62,779 nt of DNA from Clostridia bacterium (GTDB lineage Bacteria; Bacillota; Clostridia; UMGS1840), in assembly GCA_017936745.1 (NCBI GenBank), contig JAGBEY010000018.1, positions 1 through 62,779 of the forward strand, read 5' to 3'. The translations under genes were made by a program, and so were the position numbers. Below the pieces are notes generated by a model that made no database searches, had not been told where the DNA came from, and worked only from the letters and a program-made list of their open reading frames with translations. Positions 16,679 to 25,126 of this stretch are shown here, one piece after another (positions within the stretch are counted from its first letter, which is position 1; each line of letters opens with the position of its first letter).

Positions 16679-17032
16679 TTACCCTCTGAATGTCTGTCTG
16701 AATAACCGATCTATATACGCATCGTAGTCTATGAGGGTTCTGAAGATACAACCTGCAAGATAGGGTGTTTCTGATTTGACACCTTTTGCATCTAGGTAAA
16801 CCTCTATGGCTCTGTCTAAAATCTCAGGCATCATTTCATCAAGTAGCTTTTGTCTTATTTCCTCATTGGAATATGTAACATTGTTTACCTTAATGCTTTC
16901 TTTGTTCCAAAGCAGTTCCATAGCCTTTCTTGCCAAATTCTTTTCGGTTTCAGAAGAAAATTCCTTATCTCGTTCGGGATGAAAATAACATTCATCGAGA
17001 TAATAATAAAATTGTTTTGTGTTGTAATCCAC
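16679..17032 (-). CDS. Hypothetical protein of element A
   Basis: The 117-aa soluble, acidic and mainly helical protein has no family that I recognise. The GTG start at 17032 is placed by an AAGGTGAT ribosome binding site. It lies between the HTH protein and tnpV, among replication and mobilization genes. Confidence 0.65.
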   Translation of the reverse strand: MDYNTKQFYYYLDECYFHPERDKEFSSETEKNLARKAMELLWNKESIKVNNVTYSNEEIRQKLLDEMMPEILDRAIEVYLDAKGVKSETPYLAGCIFRTLIDYDAYIDRLFRQTFRG

Positions 17033-17097
17033 AACATCACCTTCTTGTTGTAGTGGTTTTTGATAAAATGAATATTGATATAATAACTCTTGTTTAT

Positions 17098-17454
17098 TTA
17101 TTTCCCCTCTTTATCGGATAGGGAGTGGGTATTTAATACAGAGGCACTCCCTCCATATTGTATAGGCAGTGGCTCTATATGATAGAGGCTACTCGTCTGA
17201 TGCTTTTTGCCATTTATGGTGTTCTTGTATCGCATTTCCTTTGTGATTAACCCTTTTTTCTCTAAAGAAGCTGTAACTTTTCTTACCTGAGATTTACTGA
17301 TTCCACAATCCAAAGCTATTTTCCCTGCCGTTGGGTAACAGGTCATTTCCTCTCTGTCTGCTTTCATCACAAGGTATGAATAAACCATAAATTCGTAAGC
17401 ATCTATCCCACATTTAAAAATATCATTATCCATTTTGAAGAAATTGCCACTCAC
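17098..17454 (-). CDS. Helix-turn-helix protein, replication-initiator-like
   Basis: The 118-aa protein has a winged helix of the HTH_36 or RepA N-terminal type (Y-P-T-A-G-K-I-A-L-D-C-G-I-S-K-S-Q-V). Proteins of this kind in small Clostridia elements act in replication initiation or regulation. The GTG start at 17454 has GGAGG nine bases upstream. It is shorter than full RepA proteins, so it may be only the DNA-binding module. Confidence 0.65.
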   Translation of the reverse strand: MSGNFFKMDNDIFKCGIDAYEFMVYSYLVMKADREEMTCYPTAGKIALDCGISKSQVRKVTASLEKKGLITKEMRYKNTINGKKHQTSSLYHIEPLPIQYGGSASVLNTHSLSDKEGK

Positions 17455-17499
17455 ATATAACCACCTCCAAGCCTATATATAAAATTTTCAGAGTCGAGT

Positions 17500-17736
17500 C
17501 TATTTTGATGTGTCTCTGAAATATCCGGTTTCTTCCCATACCTTCTTATCGGGGCAATAGTAATTGAACTCGCTTGAATTTTCGAGCTTCATTGCATGAC
17601 CAAACTTTAATATGCCTTGCTGCAAGCCGATTCGTACATATTGAGCGTCTTTACCTATTGCTTTTGCGATTTCCGTTATGGGAACATTTCTCCCTGTAAA
17701 CTTTGGGAGTTCGACGAATGTTCTCTTGTCGTTCAT
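17500..17736 (-). CDS. Excisionase-like small protein (element A)
   Basis: The 78-aa protein starts MNDKRTFVELP, placed by AAGGAGG; the ATG at 17772 has no such site. It has a short helix-turn-helix (I-T-E-I-A-K-A-I-G-K-D-A-Q-Y-V-R) seen in Xis-like proteins of mobile elements. It is divergent from the XRE gene and near the integrase, which fits control of excision. Confidence 0.65.
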   Translation of the reverse strand: MNDKRTFVELPKFTGRNVPITEIAKAIGKDAQYVRIGLQQGILKFGHAMKLENSSEFNYYCPDKKVWEETGYFRDTSK

Positions 17737-17783
17737 ACTTATTACCTCCTTACAAGATTTGCGCACTCTCAATGCGCATTTTC

Positions 17784-17812
17784 ATTATACACGAAGTTTC
17801 ACGACTTGTCAA
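17784..17812 (-). promoter_or_regulatory. Promoter of the element A minus-strand module
   Basis: TTGACA (17807-17812) and TATAAT (17784-17789) are 17 bases apart on the minus strand, facing the excisionase-like gene. A CACGAAGTTTCACG near-palindrome lies in the spacer and may be an XRE operator. Confidence 0.75.
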
Positions 17813-17855
17813 TACCTTTTTCTCAAAAATATGTAATTAAAATTCGTAAATGCAC

Positions 17856-17884
17856 TTGCAATTCGCAAAAAGATGTGTTATAAT
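17856..17884 (+). promoter_or_regulatory. Promoter of the XRE-integrase pair
   Basis: TTGCAA and TATAAT are 17 bases apart and precede the XRE gene. The two divergent promoters are back to back. Confidence 0.7.
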
Positions 17885-17904
17885 GTCCTCAGAGGTGATA
17901 TATA

Positions 17905-18540
17905 GTGAATGAAATAAACAAGCTTGTAGGCGAAAGAATTGCCGAAATACGCAAGTATAATCGAATCAATCAATCAGATTTAGCTGATAAACTCGGTAAA
18001 TCTTTAAGGACAGTTCAAAAATACGAAAGTGGAGAAATTGACATCCCACTGTCAACATTAGGAGAAATTGCCGAAATTCTGAACACTACATTAAATTACT
18101 TATTGGGGTATGATACATCTCATATAAAGGCAGAAACCTTATCTGATGTTTTAGAATTCTTTTTTGAAATTGACAGAAAGAACGAGCTTTCATTTAATAT
18201 GGATATAAAAAAGGTGGGCAAAGACGGCAAGTGGGAATGTGCTTTTATCTTCAACGGACAAGATGAAAATGCTTTGTATAATCCTGATTTCTGCAATGTT
18301 ATGGAAACATTTTCTATAAACAGAGAATCTTTAAAAACCTATTGGATGGATTATGAAGCATACAGAGCTTGGCAGAAGGTAAAAATGGAATATTACAGTA
18401 AATGTACGCTTTCCGATAAGGAATACGAGGAATTAGACAGAACTACATTTATAATGCGCCGTAATGAAATTGATAGACAGAATTTACAAAAGAAACTCGA
18501 AGAAGAAAGAAGATTAAACAGTGGTGATGACGAGCAATAA
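17905..18540 (+). CDS. XRE-family regulator of element A
   Basis: The 211-aa protein has a Cro/cI-type HTH at about residues 8-65 (R-I-N-Q-S-D-L-A-D-K-L-G and T-V-Q-K-Y-E-S-G). A charged C-terminal region of no recognised family follows. It starts with GTG after GAGGTGATATATA. It probably represses the divergent excision and mobilization promoter. The integrase gene follows 44 bases later on the same strand. Confidence 0.88.
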   Translation: MNEINKLVGERIAEIRKYNRINQSDLADKLGKSLRTVQKYESGEIDIPLSTLGEIAEILNTTLNYLLGYDTSHIKAETLSDVLEFFFEIDRKNELSFNMDIKKVGKDGKWECAFIFNGQDENALYNPDFCNVMETFSINRESLKTYWMDYEAYRAWQKVKMEYYSKCTLSDKEYEELDRTTFIMRRNEIDRQNLQKKLEEERRLNSGDDEQ

Positions 18541-18584
18541 GCTCTTTATCATAAAAATCTTAATTTAAAGGAGGTTTTGGAGAA

Positions 18585-19637
18585 TTGAGATTACCCAACG
18601 GATATGGGAGCGTCGTGAAATTATCCGGAAAAAGAAGAAATCCTTATGTAGTCAGAAAGACGGCAGGCTGGCGATACGATAAGGATAAAGACAAGCAGGT
18701 GCAGGAATACATTATAATAGGTTATGCACCTACAAAGGCAGACGGACTTCAAATGCTTGCAGAGTATAACAAGAATCCATTTGATGTTTCATCTGCAAAA
18801 ATCACTTTCCAAGAAATTTTTGAAAAGTGGTCGACAAGTAAATTTCCATCAATATCAGATTCTAATGTTAAAGGGTATAATGCTTCATATAAGCTATGTG
18901 GCACTTTGTATAATAAGGTGTTTAAGGAAATAAAGCTTGCAGATTTGCAATATGTGGTAGATACTTGCGATAAGAATTATCCAACTCTGCGTAAGCTCAA
19001 AGTGTTATTTGGTCAGTTGTATGAATACGCATTGAAAAATGATGTGTGCAACAAAAACTATGCTGAGTTTGTGGACATAGTAAAATACAAAGACCGAAAT
19101 CCCAACAAAAGAGATAAAAACAAATTTGACAAATACGAGCTTGAGCGTATATGGATGCAGCAGGAGGATAAATATTATCAAATTGTTCTTATGCTGATTT
19201 ACTCAGGTGTTCGTATTTCTGAAATGCTTGATTTGCTGAAAAGTGATGTTCACATTGAAGAACAATACTTTGATGTAATTGACAGTAAAACAGAAAACGG
19301 TATAAGAAAAGTTCCCATCGCAGATAAGGTATTGCCATTCTTTAAGGCTTGGTATAATGATACCGATAGTGAATACCTTTTACATACTGAAAATGGGGAA
19401 CAATTCAAATACCGTAATTATTACGACAGTTATTTTATACCTTTAATGGAAAACTTAGGCTTTGACAAAACTACGCATTGTTGCCGTCATACTTGTATAT
19501 CAATGCTTGCCGAAGCAAAAGTTTCCCAAACTATAATCAAAAAGATTGTAGGACACGCCGGTGCGATGACGCTCACCGAAAAAGTTTATACTCATTTGGA
19601 TGTGAAGGAGCTAATAGATGCAATCAATAAAATCTGA
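18585..19637 (+). CDS. Tyrosine recombinase/integrase of element A
   Basis: The 350-aa protein has the catalytic tyrosine-recombinase residues: R in G-V-R-I-S-E, the H-x-x-R box CCRHTCISML, the VGH motif and Y in K-V-Y-T-H. It starts with TTG after AAAGGAGG. The gene is the last of the element and lies next to the 3' end of rpsI, a known integration site of Firmicutes elements. It would catalyse integration and excision there. Confidence 0.93.
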   Translation: MRLPNGYGSVVKLSGKRRNPYVVRKTAGWRYDKDKDKQVQEYIIIGYAPTKADGLQMLAEYNKNPFDVSSAKITFQEIFEKWSTSKFPSISDSNVKGYNASYKLCGTLYNKVFKEIKLADLQYVVDTCDKNYPTLRKLKVLFGQLYEYALKNDVCNKNYAEFVDIVKYKDRNPNKRDKNKFDKYELERIWMQQEDKYYQIVLMLIYSGVRISEMLDLLKSDVHIEEQYFDVIDSKTENGIRKVPIADKVLPFFKAWYNDTDSEYLLHTENGEQFKYRNYYDSYFIPLMENLGFDKTTHCCRHTCISMLAEAKVSQTIIKKIVGHAGAMTLTEKVYTHLDVKELIDAINKI

Positions 19638-19647
19638 AAACAAAAAG

Positions 19648-19689
19648 AAAGAGATGTCTTTCTTCTGTGGAGAAAAACATCTCTTTTAA
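19648..19689 (+). terminator. Terminator of the element A integrase
   Basis: AAAGAGATGT pairs with ACATCTCTTT and ends in TTTT, 11 bases after the integrase stop codon. Confidence 0.75.
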
Positions 19690-19850
19690 AATCTTTGCTA
19701 TTTAGATAACTTTGTTGCATATATGTTGCTTGTGTGTTACTTATCTCACACTTTTTGCAACTTTCCACAACATCTGATAACTCCAAAAACCCCGTAAATA
19801 AAGGCTTTGTGAAGTCGTGAGAAGTCGATAGGTTATCGTTTTGAGAACTG
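19690..19850. other. Probable attachment-site region of element A at the rpsI 3' end
   Basis: Between the integrase and rpsI are repeated GTTGC motifs, a direct repeat GAAGTCG-tga-GAAGTCG and a CGATA-GGT-TATCG palindrome centred on the rpsI stop codon. Such repeats are typical recombinase arm and core sites. The partner end of the element was not located in the window, so exact att boundaries are inferred. Confidence 0.55.
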
Positions 19851-20231
19851 CGGTGCACGACGAGCAGCTTTCAAGCCGTATTTCTTTCTTTCTTTCATAC
19901 GCGGGTCACGGGTTACGAAACCAGCTTTTTTCAGTTCGGATTTCAGTTCAGCATTGAAGTTAATCAACGCTCTGGTGATACCGTGTCTGATTGCACCAGC
20001 CTGACCGGAAACACCGCCGCCGTATACGTTAACGATAACGTCAAACTGACCTGCGGTTGCGGTTAAGTTCAGGGGCTGTCTAACAACTAATTTTAAGGTT
20101 TCTAAACCAAAATAATCGTCAATATCTCTTTTATTGATGGTGATGTTACCTTTACCGGGAACCAGACGAACTCTCGCTACAGAGCTTTTTCTTCTGCCGG
20201 TGCCAAGATATACTTCTAAATTTTTAGCCAT
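19833..20231 (-). CDS. rpsI: 30S ribosomal protein S9
   Basis: The 132-aa protein starts near [14 protein letters not shown] and ends R-A-P-Q-F-S-K-R, the classic S9 tail that reaches the P-site tRNA. It is complete, so integration of the element restored or kept its 3' end. It forms the usual pair with rplM, 17 bases downstream of it. Confidence 0.98.
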   Translation of the reverse strand: MAKNLEVYLGTGRRKSSVARVRLVPGKGNITINKRDIDDYFGLETLKLVVRQPLNLTATAGQFDVIVNVYGGGVSGQAGAIRHGITRALINFNAELKSELKKAGFVTRDPRMKERKKYGLKAARRAPQFSKR

Positions 20232-20248
20232 ATCTTATATCCTCCCTA

Positions 20249-20680
20249 TTAACCGTTGTATACTTCGGGTTTCTGAGCCTGATTTTCGTGCTCAGCACCT
20301 TTGTAAATTCTAACTTTGGTAATCATTTTTCTACCCAGAGAGTTGTGGGGCAGCATACCTTTGATTGCCAGCATCATTGCTTTTTCCGGATTTTCAGCCA
20401 TCAGCTTTTCATAGGGAACTGCTTTTAAGCCGCCGATGTAACCGGTGTGTCTGTAGTAAATTTTGTTTTTCAGCTTGTTACCGGTCAGAACTGCTTTTTC
20501 AGCATTGATAACGATAACATGGTCTCCCAAATCAACATTGGGGGTAAATTCAGGACGATGTTTTCCTCTTAAAATAGATGCAACCTTTGCTGCGGTTCTT
20601 CCCAGCGGGATGTCTGCAGCATCAACGATGTACCATTTTGCTTCGGTCTGTCCTGCTTTTGCAAGATAAGTATCTTTCAT
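20249..20680 (-). CDS. rplM: 50S ribosomal protein L13
   Basis: The 143-aa protein shows L13 hallmarks [21 protein letters not shown] and [10 protein letters not shown] chose the ATG at 20680, with CGGAGG upstream, because the longer in-frame extension to 20800 runs through the promoter. L13 is an early assembly protein of the large subunit. Confidence 0.98.
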   Translation of the reverse strand: MKDTYLAKAGQTEAKWYIVDAADIPLGRTAAKVASILRGKHRPEFTPNVDLGDHVIVINAEKAVLTGNKLKNKIYYRHTGYIGGLKAVPYEKLMAENPEKAMMLAIKGMLPHNSLGRKMITKVRIYKGAEHENQAQKPEVYNG

Positions 20681-20749
20681 AAGAAACCTCCGAGTATATT
20701 TATTCTTTATTTTAATCAAATTGTAGTCGGTTTTTTCCGAACGGATTTT

Positions 20750-20778
20750 ATTATACAAGATAGACTCCCATTTGTCAA
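20750..20778 (-). promoter_or_regulatory. Promoter of rplM-rpsI
   Basis: Consensus TTGACA (20773-20778) and TATAAT (20750-20755) with a 17-base spacer. The roughly 65-base leader may hold an L13-type autoregulatory structure, which I could not confirm. Confidence 0.85.
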
Positions 20779-20978
20779 CCATTTTTTTAAAATTTTTCAA
20801 TCTAAAAATAGTTTTCTCTTGTTTTCTTCGTTTTTCTATTGTTTTCTCAATTTTTCAAAAATGCAATTTTAAAAAAGAGCTGTGGCAAATTGCCACAGCT
20901 CTCCTAAGGGAAATCAATATTTTGTTATTTCGGTAGGTTGTCCCGATTTTCATTCACAGATACTCTGTCCAACAGCAA

Positions 20979-21475
20979 GAGATTCTTCACTCCGTATCGG
21001 TGACACTTCGTTCAGAATGACAAGAAATCAGCCACCGGCTGTCATTTTGAGTGACCCCCCTATGTCATTCCAGGCGACCCCCTATGTCATTCCGAGCAGC
21101 AGCGAGGAATCTCCTTATAGGGTTTATACGACCGAAATCAAGAGATTCTTCACTCCGTATCGGTAACACTTCGTTCAGAATGACAAGAAATCAGCCACCG
21201 GCTGTCATTTTGAGTGACCCCCTATGTCATTCCGAGCGGCAGCGAGGAATCTCCTTATAGGGTTTATACGACCGAAAGCAAGAGATTCTTCACTTTGTAT
21301 CGGTGACACTTCGTTCAGAATGACAAGAAATCAGCCACCGGCTGTCATTTTGAGTGACCCCCTATGTCATTCCGAGCGGCAGCGAGGAATCTCCTTATAG
21401 GGTTTAAACGACCGAAATCAAGAGATTCTTCACTTTGTATCGGTGATACTTCGTTTTAAATGACAAAACAAAAAT
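20979..21475. repeat. Tandem REP-like intergenic repeat, three units and a partial
   Basis: Units begin at about 20979, 21141, 21281 and 21421, giving periods of 162, 140 and 140 bases; the first carries an extra 22-base partial duplication. Each contains an inverted pair: GAGATTCTTCACT...CAGAATGACA and its reversed form TGTCATTCCGAG...GAGGAATCTCC. Copies recur at 24446, 27065 and 29205. The rest of the 20801-21479 gap holds an AT-rich rplM upstream stretch and a GAGCTGTGGCAAATTGCCACAGCTC hairpin near 20878. Confidence 0.85.
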
Positions 21476-21479
21476 GGTA

Positions 21480-22469
21480 TTATACCAGTTCTTTTCTGAG
21501 AGTTGCACCGTCTTTTTCCGACAGATAGGAAAGAGGAATGTCCAACACGGTTTTCGCACCGGTTACGCCCTCCCGGTTCAGCCTCACCGCTGCTCTGGCA
21601 TAGGCAACCAGTACACTGGAGGTAAATTCCGGATTGGACTCTAATTTTAAAGAAAATTCCAGCACGTGATTGGTTTCCGATGCAAAGCCGGATTTTCCGC
21701 TCCGGATGACAAAGCCACCGTGAGGAATACCTGCATGGTCACGTTTTAATTCTTCTTCGGAAATGAAGTTTACGGTGGTGTCATAATCGGCAAAATAGTT
21801 GGGCATGGTTTTGATTTCCTGCTCAATTCTTGCCAAATCTGCACCCTCCTCTGCTACCACATAACATTCTCTGGTGTGCTTTTCTCTGGTAGAAAGGTCG
21901 GGATTGTTGCCGCTTCTTGCTCCCTCAATGGCAGCAGGAACGGGAACAGTGTACTGCTTGGCATCCTTTACCCCTTCAATTCTGCGGATGGCGTCACTAT
22001 GCCCCTGGCTGACGCCTTTGCCCCAGAAGGTGTAATCCTTGCCGGCGGGAAGCACTGCACCGAATAAGGCTCTCTGAATGGAGAACAGCCCCGGGTCCCA
22101 GCCAACCGAGATGATGCCCACTTTTCCTGCTCCTTTGGAGGAGGCATCCACTGCATCAAAATATTCAGGGATTTTTGCATGGGTGTCAAAGCTGTCCACC
22201 GTGTTAAAATGAGCAGCAAGCTCCGGCCCCTGCACGGGCAAATCGGTTGCAGAACCGCCGCACAGAATGAGCACATCTAAGGTATCTTTAAACTTTAAAA
22301 TATCATTCACCGAATACACGGGTACTCCCTTGGTTAACGGGGTAAGAGATTCGGGATTTCTTCTGGTGAACACGGCAGAAAGCTCTAAATCGTCGGTGTG
22401 AGAAATCGCCATTTCTACACCTCTGCCTAAGTTCCCGTGACCCACAATGCCAACTTTTATTTTTGTCAT
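21480..22469 (-). CDS. ddh: meso-Diaminopimelate D-dehydrogenase
   Basis: The 329-aa NADPH enzyme makes meso-diaminopimelate directly from tetrahydrodipicolinate, for lysine and cell wall synthesis. It has the Rossmann start KVGIVGHGNLGRG and family segments S-V-G-W-D-P-G-L-F and W-G-K-G-V-S-Q-G-H-S-D-A. The start at 22469 has GGAGG upstream; the in-frame extension to 22541 does not. This gene indicates an m-DAP peptidoglycan. Confidence 0.93.
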   Translation of the reverse strand: MTKIKVGIVGHGNLGRGVEMAISHTDDLELSAVFTRRNPESLTPLTKGVPVYSVNDILKFKDTLDVLILCGGSATDLPVQGPELAAHFNTVDSFDTHAKIPEYFDAVDASSKGAGKVGIISVGWDPGLFSIQRALFGAVLPAGKDYTFWGKGVSQGHSDAIRRIEGVKDAKQYTVPVPAAIEGARSGNNPDLSTREKHTRECYVVAEEGADLARIEQEIKTMPNYFADYDTTVNFISEEELKRDHAGIPHGGFVIRSGKSGFASETNHVLEFSLKLESNPEFTSSVLVAYARAAVRLNREGVTGAKTVLDIPLSYLSEKDGATLRKELV

Positions 22470-22697
22470 ATCAGCTACCTCCAACAAAAGCTTTGAAAAT
22501 TTCTTATTTGGTATTTTATCACGAAAACGCTTTGATTGCAATATTTTTTTGAAATTTTTTGTGAGATTGTCTGATTTTTTGGAAAACCCTCTTTCTGCCT
22601 ATTGAATTTTTTGGAAAATTGTGATAAAATTATAAAAGCGTCGAAAGGACTCCCTTTACACAAGAGAGCCTTATTATTGATTAAAAGGAGAACCTCT

Positions 22698-23366
22698 ATG
22701 GCAAAGCTGATTGTAATTGAAGGCACCGATGCCAGCGGAAAACAGACGCAGTCGGAGCTTTTGTATGAATTTTATAAAAATACGGATACTAAGGTTGTAA
22801 GGCTTTGCTTTCCCGATTATGAAAGCCCGTCCTCCTCTTTGGTAAAAATGTATTTAAACGGTGATTTCGGAAAAACGCCCGACAGTGTAGACGGAAAAAT
22901 TGCCTCTATTTTTTATGCGGCAGACCGTTATGCCTCCTATAAAACCAAGTGGGAGGAAGTTGCAAAAGACGAAAATGCGGTGATTATTTTTGACCGTTAT
23001 GTTACCTCCAATATGATTCATCAGGCGGCAAAGGTAAAGGATATTGCCGAAAAGGATGCCTTTTTGGATTGGGTTTATGATTTGGAATACGGCATTCTGG
23101 GGCTGCCTCAGCCTGACCATATTATCTTTCTCAATATGCCTCCCGAAACCGCACAGGAGCTGATGAAAAACCGTGCCAACAAAATCACCAATGAGGCAAA
23201 AAAAGATATTCACGAATCAGATAAAGATTATTTAAAAACCTGTTATGACAATGCCTGCTATGTGGCACAAAAATATCACTGGACAATCATTCCGTGTGTG
23301 AAAGACGGAAGCTTGCGTTCTATTGAGAACATTCAGGAAGAAATCAGGAGGTGTGTATGCAGCTAA
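22698..23366 (+). CDS. Thymidylate kinase-like protein
   Basis: The 222-aa P-loop kinase has GTDASGKQTQ at residues 9-18, F-D-R-Y near the middle and a lid-like N-R-A-N-K segment, as in dTMP kinases. dTMP kinase makes dTDP for DNA synthesis. The ATG at 22698 follows AAAGGAG. It differs somewhat from standard Tmk (G-T-D-A rather than G-x-D-G), so a related deoxynucleotide kinase is possible. Confidence 0.82.
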   Translation: MAKLIVIEGTDASGKQTQSELLYEFYKNTDTKVVRLCFPDYESPSSSLVKMYLNGDFGKTPDSVDGKIASIFYAADRYASYKTKWEEVAKDENAVIIFDRYVTSNMIHQAAKVKDIAEKDAFLDWVYDLEYGILGLPQPDHIIFLNMPPETAQELMKNRANKITNEAKKDIHESDKDYLKTCYDNACYVAQKYHWTIIPCVKDGSLRSIENIQEEIRRCVCS

Positions 23367-24241
23367 AACCTCTTACCATAAACGATCGCAGCTTATTTTA
23401 CGAATATTATAAGGAAAATCCGGCAAAGTGTTCTTACTTAAGCTTTGCCAATTTGTTTTTGTGGAAAGATGCGGAGGATATCCGTTTTTTTGAATACGAA
23501 AAGCATCTGGTGGCAACGGGCAAAAGCATCTATAACGGTGAACGGTATTTTATGATGCCTTTGGGCGGTTGCCTTTGCGGAAAGCTGAAAGCCTTCTTAG
23601 ACCAGCAGTTCGGAACGGATTATCATATTTACGGCATTACCCATCTGGATGTGGAAAAGGTTCGGGAAAATTGCGGTGAATTTTTCCACATTGAACGGGT
23701 GCGGGATATGGATAACTATGTGTACCGTTCGGACAAGCTCATCACCTTATCCGGAAAAAAGCTTCACGGCAAACGGAATCACATCAACCAGTTTAAAGAG
23801 CAGTATTCCTATACCTATGAACCGCTGACATCCTCCAATCTGGCAATGCTTCGTCCCTTTATTGAGGCGTGGTATGAAAAGAAACAGGCAGAGGGAGACG
23901 ATTCGATTTTACTGGAAAAAACTGCATTGGAAAATGCCCTGACTCATTTTGATGCCTTAGAGCTAAAGGGCGGAGTTATCTTGGTGGAGGGCAAGGTAGT
24001 TGCCTTTTCCATCGGGGAACGCCTGAACGAGGATACTGCCCTGATTCATTTTGAAAAGGCAGACACCGACTACCGTGGGGCGTATCCCATCATCAATCAG
24101 GAATTTGTGAAACACGCCTGGAGTGATGTGACCTACATCAACCGGGAGGACGATATGGGAATTGAGGGACTTCGGAAAGCGAAGCTTTCTTATCAGCCGG
24201 ATATGATGGTAGAAATGTACTCTGCAAAGCCAAAGGCTTGA
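23357..24241 (+). CDS. DUF2156 family protein (phosphatidylglycerol lysyltransferase C-terminal-like)
   Basis: The 294-aa protein has the GNAT-type DUF2156 layout: S-Y-L-S-F-A-N-L-F-L-W early, G-K-K-L-H-G-K-R-N-H-I-N in the middle, and Y-I-N-R-E-D-D-M-G-I-E-G-L-R-K-A-K near the end. Relatives transfer aminoacyl groups from tRNA to lipids or peptides, but no membrane part is present here. It overlaps the kinase gene by 10 bases, with AGGAGG just before its ATG. Confidence 0.8.
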   Translation: MQLKPLTINDRSLFYEYYKENPAKCSYLSFANLFLWKDAEDIRFFEYEKHLVATGKSIYNGERYFMMPLGGCLCGKLKAFLDQQFGTDYHIYGITHLDVEKVRENCGEFFHIERVRDMDNYVYRSDKLITLSGKKLHGKRNHINQFKEQYSYTYEPLTSSNLAMLRPFIEAWYEKKQAEGDDSILLEKTALENALTHFDALELKGGVILVEGKVVAFSIGERLNEDTALIHFEKADTDYRGAYPIINQEFVKHAWSDVTYINREDDMGIEGLRKAKLSYQPDMMVEMYSAKPKA

Positions 24242-24440
24242 TAAAAGAACACAGACCGCAAAAGGCATCAGGAAGAAGCATAATATTTTTCTAAGGTGAA
24301 AATTTGTTTTCCAAACAAATTTTGATTAAAAATGCCTTTTGCTATCAACAAACTTCCCCTCTCGCAGTACTGATGTACGGCTTCGGGGTCAGTTTGTTAA
24401 TTCTGTGCCCTTTTCTCTGCGCCTTGACGATAGCCATTGG
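24242..24440. repeat. Intergenic repeat family R2 copy
   Basis: Contains the recurring sequence AAGGTGAAAATTTGTTTTCC...AATGCCTTTTGCTATCAA, which can form a long hairpin. Related copies lie near 33.6, 33.9 and 35.7 kb, always between genes. Confidence 0.7.
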
Positions 24441-24445
24441 CTGAT

Positions 24446-24575
24446 TTTATTGTCATTCTGAACGAAGTATCACCGATACGGAGTGAAGAATCTCTTGCTT
24501 TCGGTCGTATAAACCCTATAAGGAGATTCCTCGCTATCGCTCGGAATGACATAGGAGGTCACTCAGAATGACAGC
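24446..24575. repeat. REP-like repeat in reverse orientation
   Basis: TTGTCATTCTGAACGAAGTA...GGAGATTCCTCGCTATCGC is the inverse of the unit at 20979-21475. Confidence 0.8.
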
Positions 24576-24711
24576 CCGCGACGGGGTCTTTCCGGAATAC
24601 AATTTCTACACCCACTGGGTGTTTCTTTGACATCATAAAAAAAGAAAATCATCCTTATTTCCAAAAGAAAAGCACCTACTGCATTTTTCGGGAAAAATCC
24701 GTAAAATTTTG

Positions 24712-24740
24712 TTGACATTGAAAAAAATATGTGATATACT
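24712..24740 (+). promoter_or_regulatory. Promoter of the structured RNA
   Basis: TTGACA and TATACT with a 17-base spacer predict a transcript starting near 24747. Confidence 0.8.
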
Positions 24741-24746
24741 GACACT

Positions 24747-25045
24747 ATCATCAGACTTTGGAAGTGTTGCTTCCGGAGGGTGACAATACGACCGCTGATT
24801 CTTCAGCTAAGGCCACACGGACAGCCGGGTCGAACGCCGAAACGCCGGAATTTTCATCCGGTTGGCAGGGAAGCCTGCCTTATTGATTGAGTTAGAAGCT
24901 CAAATTTTATAAGTTGGTTACTTTATAACCCGTGCCGGATTTGGCACACATCGACTTGTGAAACGGTCAATAAGAGTACGCGTAATCACGCTCTGAAACC
25001 TATCCGAATCTGTTGATAGGGGGAGTTTGCTTTGTTCCCCTCATT
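24747..25045 (+). ncRNA. Structured non-coding RNA, possibly the raiA motif
   Basis: No ORF fits this GC-richer stretch. It has many nested pairings: GGAAG-TGTTG-CTTCC, CGACC...GGGTCG enclosing GCTGA-TTCT-TCAGC, GCCGGA/TCCGGT, GTGCC/GGCAC, CCTATC/GATAGG and GGGGA/TCCCC. The opening GGAAGTGTTGCTTCCGG and GTGACAATACGACC recall the raiA RNA of Clostridia, but I cannot run the Rfam model. It has its own promoter and terminator and precedes potA. Confidence 0.6.
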
Positions 25046-25060
25046 TCATCAGAAAAGACA

Positions 25061-25089
25061 AGCGATGTGTTTTTACACTCGCTTTTTTT
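25061..25089 (+). terminator. Terminator between the RNA and potA
   Basis: AGCGATGTG pairs with CAC-TCGCT and is followed by TTTTTTT. It would end the structured RNA or attenuate the pot operon. Confidence 0.8.
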
Positions 25090-25126
25090 GTTGCTTTTTA
25101 TTTTTACATAAAGGAAGTATGGCGTT

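Noticed and set aside
20681..20800. N-terminal extension of L13
   Set aside because: It would cover the consensus promoter, and the ribosome binding site and homology fix the start at 20680.
20882..21260. ORFs inside the tandem repeat
   Set aside because: They arise from repeat DNA without ribosome binding sites.
20979..21475. CRISPR array
   Set aside because: The repeats are 140 bp long with no unique spacers and no cas genes.
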